In this document: one piece after another, positions 1 through 7,887 of the stretch
How the letters are laid out: every line of letters begins with the position of its first letter
Position numbering within the stretch: position 1 is the stretch's first letter
Assembly (NCBI GenBank): GCA_050010575.1
Contig: JBEKKU010000031.1
Coordinates: 1 to 19,349 of the forward strand
Source of the DNA: Palsa-1188 sp050010575
GTDB taxonomy: Bacteria > Bacillota > DSM-12270 > Thermacetogeniales > Thermacetogeniaceae
Reading direction: 5' to 3'
DNA: 19,349 bases
Program-made: the position numbers and the translations under genes
The notes under the pieces: model-generated
Database searches by the model: none
What the model was told of the DNA's origin: nothing
The model's input: the letters and a program-made list of their open reading frames with translations, nothing else

Positions 1-966
1 GCTGAAGCGATGAGCGGCATGGGTGGGGATCGCGTCGAACTGTGGGATGACGAGGATCAGTTTTTCTACGACGTTCTGCACCTGCCCAACAACGATCAGG
101 TTCGGCTCAAAGTTCGTTCGATGGTGGGGCTGATCCCGCTGTATGCGGTGGGTGTGTTCACCTCATTCACCCTGTCCCAGTCCGGGATGTTCGTGCACTG
201 GCTGCGCCAGAAAGGCGAGCATTGGCATTACAAGGCGTTTATCAACGGACTGGGCGCGGTAGTCACTGTGGTCGCGGTGCTGATCATCGGCGTCACCAAG
301 TTCATGATGGGGGCTTGGATCGTCATATTGTTGATCCCGCTGATTATCCTTGGGATGCTCCGCATTCGCAAACACTATGCCACTGTCGCCTCCCGGCTGA
401 ATATATCCAATGAGGAATTGCCAAATTTAAGATTCGAAACTCATTATTTTCATCACGTGATCGTTCCGATCGACAGTCTGAATGCCATGGTGGTCAATGC
501 TCTGCGTTATGCCAAGAGCCTGGGGCCCAATGTGGAGGCCTTCCATGTGGAGACTTTCATCGGGGAGGCCGACAAACTGAGGCGCAAGTGGGAGTTACTC
601 CACACCGATGTTCCCCTGATCGTCAAGCACTCTCCCTACCGCGAAGTGGTTGGGCCCCTGATCGAGTATATCGAGTCCGAGGAGCACGCCTCCCAGCCCG
701 GCGACATCATTACCGTACTGCTGCCCCAGTTTATCGTCACTAAGTGGTGGGACCTGGCTTTGCATAACAACACCAGTATCTTTATCGCCAATGCCCTGTT
801 CCGGGAGCGGAACATCGTCGTCTCAGTGCTCCCATTCTATCTCGAAGATATGGGCGGCAGCGAAAGCGACGGGAAGACTGTAGCAGGTTGTGCTAATCTG
901 GATGAAAGCAAACAGGAGAGCGGCGAAGAAACAGAGCATACAACAGAGCACGCAGAGGAAGAGTGA
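1..966 (+). CDS. KimA-like C-terminal segment fused to a GH63-like N-terminal segment (5' partial)
   Basis: The reading frame is open from base 1, so the true start may lie left of the window; the first ATG is at 10. From about codon 44 (LIPLYAVGVF, three membrane segments, then a soluble domain) it closely matches the C-terminal half of the intact KimA at 4532-6436, including the HHVIVPIDS and LLPQFIVTKWW stretches. The first ~43 residues do not match KimA. They contain LWDDEDQFFYDVLHLP and LKVRSMVGLIPL, which resemble glycoside hydrolase family 63-type proteins (family recognition from memory). The join lies in a short stretch, about 139-152, where both families encode LIPL. A highly acidic tail of about 35 residues ends the protein. 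With only the last membrane helices it is unlikely to transport K+, but its cytosolic domain could still bind a ligand. It overlaps nothing downstream; kdpD starts about 20 bases later. Confidence 0.7.
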   Translation, partial: AEAMSGMGGDRVELWDDEDQFFYDVLHLPNNDQVRLKVRSMVGLIPLYAVGVFTSFTLSQSGMFVHWLRQKGEHWHYKAFINGLGAVVTVVAVLIIGVTKFMMGAWIVILLIPLIILGMLRIRKHYATVASRLNISNEELPNLRFETHYFHHVIVPIDSLNAMVVNALRYAKSLGPNVEAFHVETFIGEADKLRRKWELLHTDVPLIVKHSPYREVVGPLIEYIESEEHASQPGDIITVLLPQFIVTKWWDLALHNNTSIFIANALFRERNIVVSVLPFYLEDMGGSESDGKTVAGCANLDESKQESGEETEHTTEHAEEE

Positions 967-985
967 GCACGATGGATGAGTCTTG

Positions 986-3652
986 ATGAGCGGTAACGCA
1001 GTCCAAGCTCAGGGTATTTTAACGGTATTTCTGGGGGCAGCGGCAGGAGTCGGGAAAACCTACGCCATGCTGGAGATGGCGCGGACCCGGATGATGGATA
1101 CCACGGATGTCGTGGCCGGATGGGTGGAAACGCACGGACGGCCTGAAACTGAAGCATTGCTCGACCAAATCCCGGCCATTGCTCCCAGGAGTTCGGCCTC
1201 CCTCGAAAAAGATTTTGCAGAGATGGACCTTGATGGCATTCTCCGGCGCAGGCCAAAAATTGTGCTCGTAGATGAACTGGCGCATGTCAATTTGGCAGGG
1301 GCGCGCCATGCCAGGCGCTATCAGGACGTGGAAGAACTCCTGGCTGCCGGGATCGATGTCTACACCACGATGAGCATCATGCACCTGGAAAGCTTGAATG
1401 ACATGGTGGCGCGCATTACCGGAATGGTAGTGCACGAAACGGTACCAGACCGGATATTGGAACAGGCTGTCATTCAGGTGGTTGATATAACACCAGAAGA
1501 GCTTATGCAGCGCTTGAAGGAAGGCAAGATTCACTTTCCCGAAGGCGCTGCCGAAGAGATGCGCAAATTCTTTCGCCCCGGCAATATCAATGCTCTGCGG
1601 GAGTTGGCCCTGCGGCAGACAGCGCGGGGTGTCGACCGGCAACTGGAAACCTACATGCAAAAACATGCCATTAACGGACCCTGGCCGGCGGGTGAAAGGG
1701 TGATGATCTGCATTAGCTCCAGCCCTTTTGCCACCCAGCTGATCCGTATCGGAAGCCGCCTGGCTGACAGCTTGCAGGCCGAGTGGATGGTAGTGCACGT
1801 GGATACCCTGCGCTCCGATGCTCATCATGAGGCGGCAAAAAACAGCCTGAACGCTCATTTTCATCTGGCGGAAGAGCTCGGAGCCGAGACGATGGTCCTG
1901 CCAGGAAATGATGTGGCAGAAGAACTGCTTCGGGTGGCCAGAAAGCGCAATGTCACCCATATTGTGATTGGAAAGCCTTTGCGCTCCAGGCTGGGTGATT
2001 TCTTGCATGGACCGATAGTAGATAAGGTGATCAGGGGCAGCACCGGCATTGGCATCCATATTTACCCGGGAGAATCACAGCACTTCGGATCTGAGGGCAA
2101 GGTATTCGCCAGAAAATCATTCTCTGCCGCCTCATATGCCTGGATAGCACTGATGGTGCTGGCGTTGACGATATTGTTAAAACCGCTGTCCTCATTGCTG
2201 GGTCAGGTCAATATTGCCATGCTCTATCTGTTGCCGGTGCTGTTCAGCGCCGTTATCTGGGGGCCGGGATACGCGGCGCTGGCGGCGGTTTTGGGAATGC
2301 TGGCATTTGACTTCTTTTTTGTGCCCCCGACCTTTAGTTTTTTAGTTGCCAATATTCACTATGTACTCAGTTTTATCGTGTTTCTCCTGGTGGCATTGAT
2401 GACCGGAACCATATCGGGACGGTTGCGCCAGCATGTGACCCATGCTCAGCAGAGAGAGGCCAGGACGGCGGCGCTATATGCCTTGAGCCGCGCCATTGCT
2501 GCCACCAACGAAATGGGACAAGTTCTGGAGCATGTTGCCAAGAAGGTGGCCGAGATCGCTGAGAGCCAGGTGGCGATATGGCTGCCTGATGAGCAGGGCA
2601 TACTAACTATGCGAGCATCAGCCGGTCTGCAGCAGAAGGCTGACCCGGATGAAAGCGAATCCCCGGCGCCGCGCTGGGCCTTCGAACACGGAATGATGGC
2701 CGGGAGCGGTACAGAGACCCTGGCCTGGGACAAATGGACCTACGTGCCCCTGCAGACCGAGCAGGGAACAGCAGGAGTGCTGGCTGTCAAGCCCCAGGAG
2801 GGCGATCGGTTCCTGACTTCGGAACGGCGCCAGATGTTGGATGCGTTTGCCAGCCTGGCTGCAGTGGGCATAAACCGCATCCAGTTGGTGGAACGGGCGC
2901 GTGCCGCCGACCTGCTCAAGGAATCGGACCGGTTGCATACTGCCCTATTCAATTCTATCTCGCATGAATTGAGAACTCCGTTAGCCTCGATTATGGGGGC
3001 GGTCACCGGCCTGCTTGACGACAATCTTGCATTCAGCACTCCCGATCGAGCCGACCTGCTGCTGAATATTAAACAGGGCGCCCTGCGTATGAATCGCCTG
3101 GTCAACAATCTTCTCGACATGGCCCGTCTGGAAAGCGGGTACCTCCGGCTGAAAATGGATTGGTGCGATGTACAGGACATCGTCGGAGTGGCGATCAGGC
3201 GTTGCGATACTGCCCGTCCGCATCCGCTCAAGGTTGATATTGAATGGAACCTGCCGTTGATTCAGGTTGATTTTGTACTGATAGAGCAGGTTATTGTCAA
3301 TCTCCTGGACAATGCCGCCAAATATTCCCCGCCCAACGAAACCATCTCCATCAGGGCGCATCGGAAAGATGGCAAGTTGGAATTCACTGTAGTCGATAGT
3401 GGTCCCGGTATCCCGGACGAAGACAAAAAACTGATCTTTGATAAATTTTATCGGTTGCGAACATCTCATCACGTGGGCGGCACCGGATTGGGGTTGACTA
3501 TCTGCAAGGGGATTATAGAGGCTCATGGTGGAGAAATCTGGGCAGAGGATAATGAAAATGGGGGAACTGCCCTGACCTTTGCGTTGCCGTTGGACGATGT
3601 GCTTCACGGGCATGCTCCGGAGATCAATGCAGGTGATGGCGATGGAGACTAA
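986..3652 (+). CDS. kdpD: Sensor histidine kinase KdpD
   Basis: Membrane sensor kinase of the Kdp K+/turgor two-component system, about 888 residues, the normal family length. Domains in order: N-terminal KdpD domain with Walker A GAAAGVGKT near residues 16-25 and LVDELAHVN (Walker B-like) near 95; a universal-stress-protein domain about 235-365; four membrane segments (DUF4118) about 383-475; a GAF-like region about 490-640; HisKA with phospho-acceptor His660 in SISHELRTPL; and a HATPase with N box NLLDNAAKY near 771, DSGPGIP and GGTGLGLT. The USP domain has a CISSSP stretch but does not carry an obvious FTAxY second half of the S. aureus c-di-AMP motif, so c-di-AMP control is uncertain. ATG at 986 is preferred over TTG at 983; no strong RBS is visible. 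Its 3' end overlaps kdpE by 11 bases. No kdpFABC genes are nearby. Confidence 0.95.
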   Translation: MSGNAVQAQGILTVFLGAAAGVGKTYAMLEMARTRMMDTTDVVAGWVETHGRPETEALLDQIPAIAPRSSASLEKDFAEMDLDGILRRRPKIVLVDELAHVNLAGARHARRYQDVEELLAAGIDVYTTMSIMHLESLNDMVARITGMVVHETVPDRILEQAVIQVVDITPEELMQRLKEGKIHFPEGAAEEMRKFFRPGNINALRELALRQTARGVDRQLETYMQKHAINGPWPAGERVMICISSSPFATQLIRIGSRLADSLQAEWMVVHVDTLRSDAHHEAAKNSLNAHFHLAEELGAETMVLPGNDVAEELLRVARKRNVTHIVIGKPLRSRLGDFLHGPIVDKVIRGSTGIGIHIYPGESQHFGSEGKVFARKSFSAASYAWIALMVLALTILLKPLSSLLGQVNIAMLYLLPVLFSAVIWGPGYAALAAVLGMLAFDFFFVPPTFSFLVANIHYVLSFIVFLLVALMTGTISGRLRQHVTHAQQREARTAALYALSRAIAATNEMGQVLEHVAKKVAEIAESQVAIWLPDEQGILTMRASAGLQQKADPDESESPAPRWAFEHGMMAGSGTETLAWDKWTYVPLQTEQGTAGVLAVKPQEGDRFLTSERRQMLDAFASLAAVGINRIQLVERARAADLLKESDRLHTALFNSISHELRTPLASIMGAVTGLLDDNLAFSTPDRADLLLNIKQGALRMNRLVNNLLDMARLESGYLRLKMDWCDVQDIVGVAIRRCDTARPHPLKVDIEWNLPLIQVDFVLIEQVIVNLLDNAAKYSPPNETISIRAHRKDGKLEFTVVDSGPGIPDEDKKLIFDKFYRLRTSHHVGGTGLGLTICKGIIEAHGGEIWAEDNENGGTALTFALPLDDVLHGHAPEINAGDGDGD

Positions 3653-4325
3653 AATAGCCCGCATCCTGGTTGTTGACGATGAACCCCAAATGAGAAGGCT
3701 GCTCAAGGTGGCGCTGGCTGCCTCTGGCTATGATGTCAGCGAGGCTGCTACCGGCCAAGAGGGACTGGAGCGAGCCGCTCTTTTAAGACCGGACCTGATA
3801 GTCCTGGACCTGACCCTTCCTGACCTGGACGGGCTGGAGATCATCAAGAGATTGCGTGAATGGACACAGGCGCCGCTGATCATCCTGTCTGTGCGCGAGC
3901 AGGAGCATGATAAGATTACTGCCCTGGATGCCGGAGCCAATGACTATGTGACCAAACCTTTTGGAATGGGAGAATTGCTGGCGCGGATCAGAAATGCATT
4001 GCGTAATGTGGACAATGCAGAGACTGAACCGAGACTGACTTTCGGAGAACTGACAATCGACCTGACCCAGCGCCTGGTTACCGTGTCGGGGAAGGAGATC
4101 AGGCTGAGTCCAACAGAATACAAACTGTTGAAGACGCTGGCGGTCCATTCGGGGAAGGTTCTCACTCATACACAGTTGCTGCGCATGGTTTGGGGATCAT
4201 CCTGTACGGAAGAGGTTCATTACCTGCGGGTATTTATCAAGCGGATCCGCAACAAGATCGAACAAAACCCCTCCCACCCCATGCATATCATTACGGAACC
4301 CTGCGTGGGCTACCGGTTCTTATAG
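3642..4325 (+). CDS. kdpE: Response regulator KdpE (OmpR family)
   Basis: DNA-binding response regulator, 227 residues from the ATG at 3642. The receiver domain shows the acidic pair in ILVVDDEPQ, the phospho-acceptor Asp in LIVLDLTLPD, and the conserved Lys in VTKPF. A winged-helix OmpR-type domain follows, with RLSPTEYKLL and a C-terminal VGYRFL hairpin. I chose 3642 because AGGTG at 3631-3635 sits 6 bases upstream; an in-frame ATG at 3636 is possible. The start lies inside kdpD (11-base overlap), so the pair is probably translationally coupled. In other bacteria KdpE activates kdpFABC; here the nearest K+ transporter genes are the KimA-type genes on both sides, so these are the likely targets (inference). 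Confidence 0.95.
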   Translation: METKIARILVVDDEPQMRRLLKVALAASGYDVSEAATGQEGLERAALLRPDLIVLDLTLPDLDGLEIIKRLREWTQAPLIILSVREQEHDKITALDAGANDYVTKPFGMGELLARIRNALRNVDNAETEPRLTFGELTIDLTQRLVTVSGKEIRLSPTEYKLLKTLAVHSGKVLTHTQLLRMVWGSSCTEEVHYLRVFIKRIRNKIEQNPSHPMHIITEPCVGYRFL

Positions 4326-4402
4326 CAGAAACCACTATCTCGCTATTTATCACCTGATTATTACTGACAGTAGAGTTTATTAATAAAATATTAATATCGA
4401 AA

Positions 4403-4434
4403 ATCTGCTGTTTACCGGCAGATGCCCACTTTTT
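4403..4434 (+). terminator. Possible weak terminator after kdpE
   Basis: An 8-bp stem, 4403-4410 with 4416-4423 (ATCTGCTG / CGGCAGAT, one G-T pair), encloses a 5-base loop. Five T residues follow at 4430-4434 but are six bases past the stem, so termination would be weak. It lies between kdpE and kimA and may instead be an mRNA leader structure. Confidence 0.35.
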
Positions 4435-4455
4435 GCTCAAGCCATTGATAAAACG

Positions 4456-4488
4456 TTGATTATTACTCCTGTCGTGGCGGTCTATAAT
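4456..4488 (+). promoter_or_regulatory. Candidate kimA promoter
   Basis: A perfect TATAAT at 4483-4488 lies 43 bases before the kimA start. TTGATT at 4456-4461 is the best -35 word but the spacer is 21 bases, and TTATTA at 4460-4465 gives 17 bases with a poorer match. A weak -35 would fit a promoter that needs an activator such as KdpE (inference). No ydaO-type c-di-AMP riboswitch was recognised in 4326-4531. Confidence 0.4.
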
Positions 4489-4531
4489 CAGCTTTGTAGG
4501 GAAAAGCTTAAACAGGGTGAGATGAAGCGCC

Positions 4532-6436
4532 ATGACCATCAAGCAAGTATCCCGGTTCATTCTCGGGGAGAGCTTGCCCAGCGCCAAGCTCGGCGAGCAG
4601 AAATTCAACGTCTTCTGGGGCATGCCGCTGCTCTCTAGCGATGCTATCTCCTCGGTGGCCTATGCTGTGGATGAGATGCTCTATATACTGATGCCGGCCA
4701 TCGGAGCGGCCTCGTTTGTCTTCATGCCCCGCATTGCTGCCGTCATCATTGGGTTGCTGTTCATCCTGACCTTCTCCTACCGGCAGACGGTGGCTGCCTA
4801 CCCCAACGGCGGCGGGTCGTACATCGTCGCCTCCGACAACCTCGGCCACCTGCCGGGACTGGTAGCGGGGGCCTCGCTGGCCACTGACTATATCCTGACG
4901 GTGTCGGTCAGCATCGCTGCCGGAGTGGCGGCGATCACCTCGGCCTTTCCATCGCTGTACCCGGAACGCGTGATCATTGCTCTTTGTATCATCGTACTGA
5001 TGGTGGTCGGCAATCTGCGAGGCATCAAAGAATCCTCAAGGATTTTTAGCATTCCGACCTATGCCTTCATTCTTTCCATCCTAGCCCTGGTTATCGTTGG
5101 CGTTATCAAGTACTATACCGTCGGATTTTCGGGCACGGATGTGCTGGTGCATCCGTCTGCTGCCGGATTCTTGCCCGTGCTGACTGAGGCAGCCTTCGTA
5201 TTCTTGATCCTCAAGGCATTTTCCTCCGGCTGTGCGGCCCTGACCGGCATCGAGGCGATCAGCAACGGGGTGCCCAACTTTCAGCCGCCATCAGCGAAGC
5301 ATGCCCAGCACTCCTACATCCTGTTGGGAATTGCCGTATTTCTGACCTTCGGCGGAGTGGCCTTCCTGGCCAGGCTCTACCATACCGTTCCGCACCCGGT
5401 GATCACCGTCACCGCCCAACTGGCTTACGATGTTTTCGGACGGACCTGGATGTTTTACGTGATCCAGGCGACGACGACGATCATCCTGGCCCTGGCGGCC
5501 AACACCGCCTTTGCCGACTTTCCGATTCTGCTGTCGGTGATCGCCCAGGACCGGTACGCTCCCAGGCAGTTAGCCCTGCGTGGGCACCGTCTCAACTTCA
5601 ACAACGGCATCCTGGTGTTGGCGGTGCTAGCGGCGCTGCTGATCATCGTATTTCAGGGCGACACCCACCTGCTGATCCCGCTGTACGCCGTGGGGGTATT
5701 CACCGCCTTCACCCTGTCCCAGACCGGAATGTTGGTGCACTGGCTGCGTCTGAAGACCGAGGGCTGGCGGTGGAAGGCCTGCATTAACGGTCTGGGGGCA
5801 GTGATGACTTTTGTCACCGTGATCATCATTGCCGTCACCAAATTCTTATCAGGCGCCTGGATCGTTGTCCTGCTGATCCCGCTGATCATCCTGTTCATGC
5901 TCAGAATCCACGGACACTATAGATCAGTTGCGCACCATCTCGACATTCCCAATGAAGAGCTGAAGACGTTGAGCCTGGATGCAACCTACCAGCATCACGT
6001 GATCATCCCGATCGACAGCATGAACGCCATGGTAGTGAATGCCCTGCGCTATGCCAAGAGCTTGGGGTCCAGCGTGGAGGCCTTCCATGTGGAAACATAC
6101 ATCGGCGAGGCTGACAAACTGAGGAAGAAGTGGTCGCTGCTAAACATAGATGTGCCTCTGATTATCAGGCACTCCCCCAACCGGCAGGTTGTGGCGCCGT
6201 TGCTCGAGTATATCGAATCCGAGGAGCACGCCTCGAAGCCGGGTGACATCATTACGGTGCTGCTGCCCCAGTTTATCGTCACCAAGTGGTGGGATATGGC
6301 GCTGCACAACAACACCAGCCTCTTTATCGCCAACGCCCTGTTCCACAAGCGGAACATCGTCGTCTCGGTGCTACCCTTCTATCTGGAAGATATCATCGAC
6401 CGGGACAAGTGGGTGCAGGGGGACACGCCCGAATAA
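4532..6436 (+). CDS. kimA: KimA-type high-affinity potassium importer (APC superfamily)
   Basis: About 634 residues, close to B. subtilis KimA (about 607). It has about 12 membrane helices followed by a cytosolic USP-like C-terminal domain. The first helix contains LLSSDAISSVAY; Asp37 and Tyr44 correspond, from memory, to the K+-site residues D36 and Y43 of B. subtilis KimA. Other family words are YPNGGGSYIV, DYILTVSVS, AFSSGCAALTGIEAISN and LIPLYAVGVFTAFTLSQ. KimA is a K+/H+ symporter inhibited by c-di-AMP in Bacillus. The ATG at 4532 has AGGGTGA 11 bases upstream. It lies directly after kdpDE, and its C-terminal half is duplicated in the chimeric gene at 1-966, so the region probably once held two kimA copies flanking kdpDE. 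An older annotation style would call it an amino acid permease. Confidence 0.88.
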   Translation: MTIKQVSRFILGESLPSAKLGEQKFNVFWGMPLLSSDAISSVAYAVDEMLYILMPAIGAASFVFMPRIAAVIIGLLFILTFSYRQTVAAYPNGGGSYIVASDNLGHLPGLVAGASLATDYILTVSVSIAAGVAAITSAFPSLYPERVIIALCIIVLMVVGNLRGIKESSRIFSIPTYAFILSILALVIVGVIKYYTVGFSGTDVLVHPSAAGFLPVLTEAAFVFLILKAFSSGCAALTGIEAISNGVPNFQPPSAKHAQHSYILLGIAVFLTFGGVAFLARLYHTVPHPVITVTAQLAYDVFGRTWMFYVIQATTTIILALAANTAFADFPILLSVIAQDRYAPRQLALRGHRLNFNNGILVLAVLAALLIIVFQGDTHLLIPLYAVGVFTAFTLSQTGMLVHWLRLKTEGWRWKACINGLGAVMTFVTVIIIAVTKFLSGAWIVVLLIPLIILFMLRIHGHYRSVAHHLDIPNEELKTLSLDATYQHHVIIPIDSMNAMVVNALRYAKSLGSSVEAFHVETYIGEADKLRKKWSLLNIDVPLIIRHSPNRQVVAPLLEYIESEEHASKPGDIITVLLPQFIVTKWWDMALHNNTSLFIANALFHKRNIVVSVLPFYLEDIIDRDKWVQGDTPE

Positions 6437-6795
6437 CCCGCCAGTAAAACTACCCAGGACATTTGATATAACAGCCGGGGGTACCCTTCCAGGCTCGCCG
6501 CTGGAGTATCCCTGGCAGTCTGCATTTCCAGACGGACTCGGCTAGTCAGTTTGGCTGGATGACGATCGTCTCACTCTCTTCCCGATATGCTCGCCTTTTT
6601 AGCGATCGGTTGTGCCCACCGATTGGTTTCCTGCAGCTTCAAACCTTTCTCCCCGAAGCATGGCCAATACCGGATTGCAGTTATTTTATTTTTTGGTGTC
6701 CCCGGGGGCGCTTACTACGGTGGTCCGGGAGGCCATATTGAAGACGTTTTCTGTCCCCGGCGGGCACGGGATGCGAATGACCATCAGCGTAGGGA
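6437..6795. other. Intergenic region without a recognised gene
   Basis: About 360 bases between kimA and the P-II(1) promoter. Several short open frames exist on the + strand (for example 6587-6847) but none has a convincing RBS or recognisable family. Small imperfect inverted repeats occur (CCAG/CTGG around 6490-6510; GACGATCGTC at about 6561). The composition looks like decayed DNA. Confidence 0.5.
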
Positions 6796-6854
6796 AAGTA
6801 TACAAGATACATCAATAAAAAAGTATTGTAATTTCCTGGTGATATAAATAAAAT
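6796..6854 (+). promoter_or_regulatory. Palindromic operator plus promoter of the P-II(1)/amt(1) operon
   Basis: 6796-6812 reads AAGTATACAAGATACAT, one mismatch from a palindrome with 6-base arms. Nearly the same word occurs at 11399-11415 and 16063-16079. TTGTAA at 6826-6831 is 13 bases past the operator, and TAAAAT at 6849-6854 follows with a 17-base spacer. Both boxes are poor matches, but the operator-to-box distance agrees with the other two copies. Confidence 0.5.
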
Positions 6855-6896
6855 ATAAACAAACAGTAAGAAAAGATAAATATATTATTAATATCA

Positions 6897-6937
6897 TTGA
6901 CCGGCAAAGATGCCCCAAGTTGGGATAAGGATGTCCC
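6897..6937 (+). promoter_or_regulatory. ANTAR-type dual hexaloop hairpin, unit A1
   Basis: Hairpin P1: GGC-AAAGAT-GCC at 6903-6914, with an outer TTG/CAA pairing. Hairpin P2: GGGAT-AAGGAT-GTCCC at 6922-6937. Both loops are six bases with A at position 1 and G at position 4, the known recognition feature of ANTAR antiterminators such as EutV. The hairpins are 7 bases apart. The 3' arm of P2 is also the 5' arm of the following terminator, so the two structures exclude each other. Confidence 0.75.
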
Positions 6938-6959
6938 CGTTATGTTAGCGGGGATTTTT
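6934..6959 (+). terminator. Intrinsic terminator of unit A1
   Basis: TCCCCG at 6934-6939 pairs with CGGGGA at 6949-6954, followed by TTTTT at 6955-6959. Its 5' arm is shared with hairpin P2, giving an attenuator switch: hairpin P2 bound by a regulator would prevent termination. Confidence 0.8.
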
Positions 6960-6983
6960 GTATTCAGGCAAGGCTAGAGTGAC

Positions 6984-7051
6984 GCCGGTATCAGCAAGGA
7001 TTGCTGACCGGCAAGGCAGAGAGGCCCTTGATCGAGGAACGATGCCGTTCC
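6984..7051 (+). promoter_or_regulatory. Triple hexaloop leader, unit A2
   Basis: P1: TCAGC at 6991-6995 pairs with GCTGA at 7003-7007 around AAGGAT plus one extra T; GCCGG/CCGGC (6984-6988, 7008-7012) extends the stem. P2: GGC-AGAGAG-GCC at 7015-7026, extended by CAA/TTG. P3, nested in the terminator: GGAAC-GATGCC-GTTCC at 7036-7051. All loops carry G at position 4; P3 has G rather than A at position 1. Confidence 0.65.
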
Positions 7052-7068
7052 TGTGATCGGGGGCCTTT
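7023..7068 (+). terminator. Long intrinsic terminator of unit A2
   Basis: 7023-7034 pairs with 7054-7065 (12 bp including G-T pairs), then a small internal loop, then a 6-bp inner stem 7036-7041/7046-7051. A T-rich tail follows (TTTGTGTTTAATTTT). The 5' arm overlaps hairpin P2 of the same unit. Confidence 0.75.
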
Positions 7069-7080
7069 GTGTTTAATTTT

Positions 7081-7206
7081 AGGAGGGAGGTGGCGCCATT
7101 ACATTTTGTCTCTTATTGGAGCCTCTGCAGAAAAGTTCAGAGGCACCCGCAAGGCAGGCGAAGATAACGCATTATTACCTGAATGAGTCTAAAGGGGGTT
7201 TAAGGC
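7081..7206 (+). other. Leader with orphan Shine-Dalgarno-like sequence
   Basis: AGGAGGGAGG at 7081-7090 lies just after the second terminator but 117 bases before the P-II start. A GTG at 7090 would give a 25-codon frame, but it is too close to the purines to be convincing. A 7-bp hairpin GCCTCTG/CAGAGGC spans 7121-7144. The true P-II RBS is AAAGGGGG near 7191. Confidence 0.4.
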
Positions 7207-7548
7207 ATGGTTAAAATCGAGGCTATCTTACGGCCCAATACGTTCGAGCAGATCAAGGACGCGCTCGGCGAGTTCGGCGCCAAAGGCTTGACTGTAACTC
7301 AAGTAATGGGATGCGGCCTTCAAAAAGGGCGGACCGAGGTCTACCGGGGAACGGAGTTCACATTCAACCTGTTGCCCAAGATCAAATTGGAAATTGCCAC
7401 TACGGACGACAGGGCTGACCAGATCGTCAAGATCATCTGCGAGAAGGCTCGCACCGGCAGCATCGGCGACGGCAAGATCTTCATCTCCAAGCTGGATAAT
7501 GCGGTCAGGGTGCGCACTGGCGAGACGGGCGATCAGGCCCTGGTCTGA
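7207..7548 (+). CDS. P-II nitrogen regulatory protein (copy 1)
   Basis: 113-residue P-II signal protein; trimers bind ATP/ADP and 2-oxoglutarate and plug Amt channels through the T-loop. The frame aligns without gaps with GlnB/GlnK: T-loop GLQKGRTEVYRGTEF, B-loop GDGKIF, C-terminal VRVRTGETG. Gln39 and Lys40 are kept. Tyr51, the uridylylation site, is Phe; Tyr46 is kept. Residue 49 is Thr, at the position of Ser49 that is phosphorylated in Synechococcus P-II (established for cyanobacteria; only a possibility here). ATG is preceded by AAAGGGGG. It is first in an apparent operon with a small membrane protein and amt(1), under the double attenuator at 6897-7068. Confidence 0.95.
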   Translation: MVKIEAILRPNTFEQIKDALGEFGAKGLTVTQVMGCGLQKGRTEVYRGTEFTFNLLPKIKLEIATTDDRADQIVKIICEKARTGSIGDGKIFISKLDNAVRVRTGETGDQALV

Positions 7549-7596
7549 TCATCGCCGGTCTCTATCGTATCCAAGCACGCCAAGGGAGTGATTAGA

Positions 7597-7830
7597 TTGG
7601 CAAAGCGTCAGAAATTTTTATTCTGGGCTGTGGCGACGATGGCGGCGGCAGTAACAATCAGTGGGATTACCTATACCTGTTTATCGGTGCTGGGAACGCT
7701 GCAGATCAATATCTTCGGACGGCCGGTACCGGCCTGGCTGATCGGCATGGTGACAGTTTATTGGGGTGGACGCATGCTTTATAAGCTGTATCGCCTGCCG
7801 TGGAGGCAGGGTGTGGTCAGGGCCGGGTAA
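7597..7830 (+). CDS. Small membrane protein of unknown function between P-II and Amt
   Basis: 77 residues from the TTG at 7597, which has AAGGGAG 8 bases upstream; the GTG at 7588 lies within that RBS and is unlikely. Two membrane segments are visible, about residues 7-33 and 42-63 (PAWLIGMVTVYWGG), with a basic C-terminal tail. I recognise no family. It lies 48 bases after P-II(1) and 57 bases before the chosen amt(1) start, so it is probably co-transcribed with both. A role as a small accessory subunit of the transporter is only suggested by position. Confidence 0.65.
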   Translation: MAKRQKFLFWAVATMAAAVTISGITYTCLSVLGTLQINIFGRPVPAWLIGMVTVYWGGRMLYKLYRLPWRQGVVRAG

Positions 7831-7887
7831 TTGCAGCGTAAACAAGTAGACTTTTTGACAATAACTGAAATTGAAGGAGGAAGAGCA

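Noticed and set aside
1019..2059. Long open frame antisense to kdpD
   Set aside because: A shadow of a high-confidence kdpD reading frame with clear domains; no RBS or family.
4326..4531. Possible c-di-AMP (ydaO) riboswitch before kimA
   Set aside because: Expected from Bacillus kimA, but the region lacks the recognisable conserved riboswitch blocks and holds only one simple hairpin and a promoter-like sequence.
6587..6847. 86-codon frame in the kimA to P-II(1) gap
   Set aside because: No RBS, no family, and it runs through the operator and promoter region.
6700..6900. Sigma-54 type promoter for the nitrogen operon
   Set aside because: No GG-N10-GC pair with the right context was found near the P-II(1), amt(2) or permease leaders; sigma-70-like boxes fit better.
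7001..7186. 61-codon frame over the A2 leader
   Set aside because: It covers the hairpins and terminator of unit A2, has no RBS, and other leaders have no counterpart.
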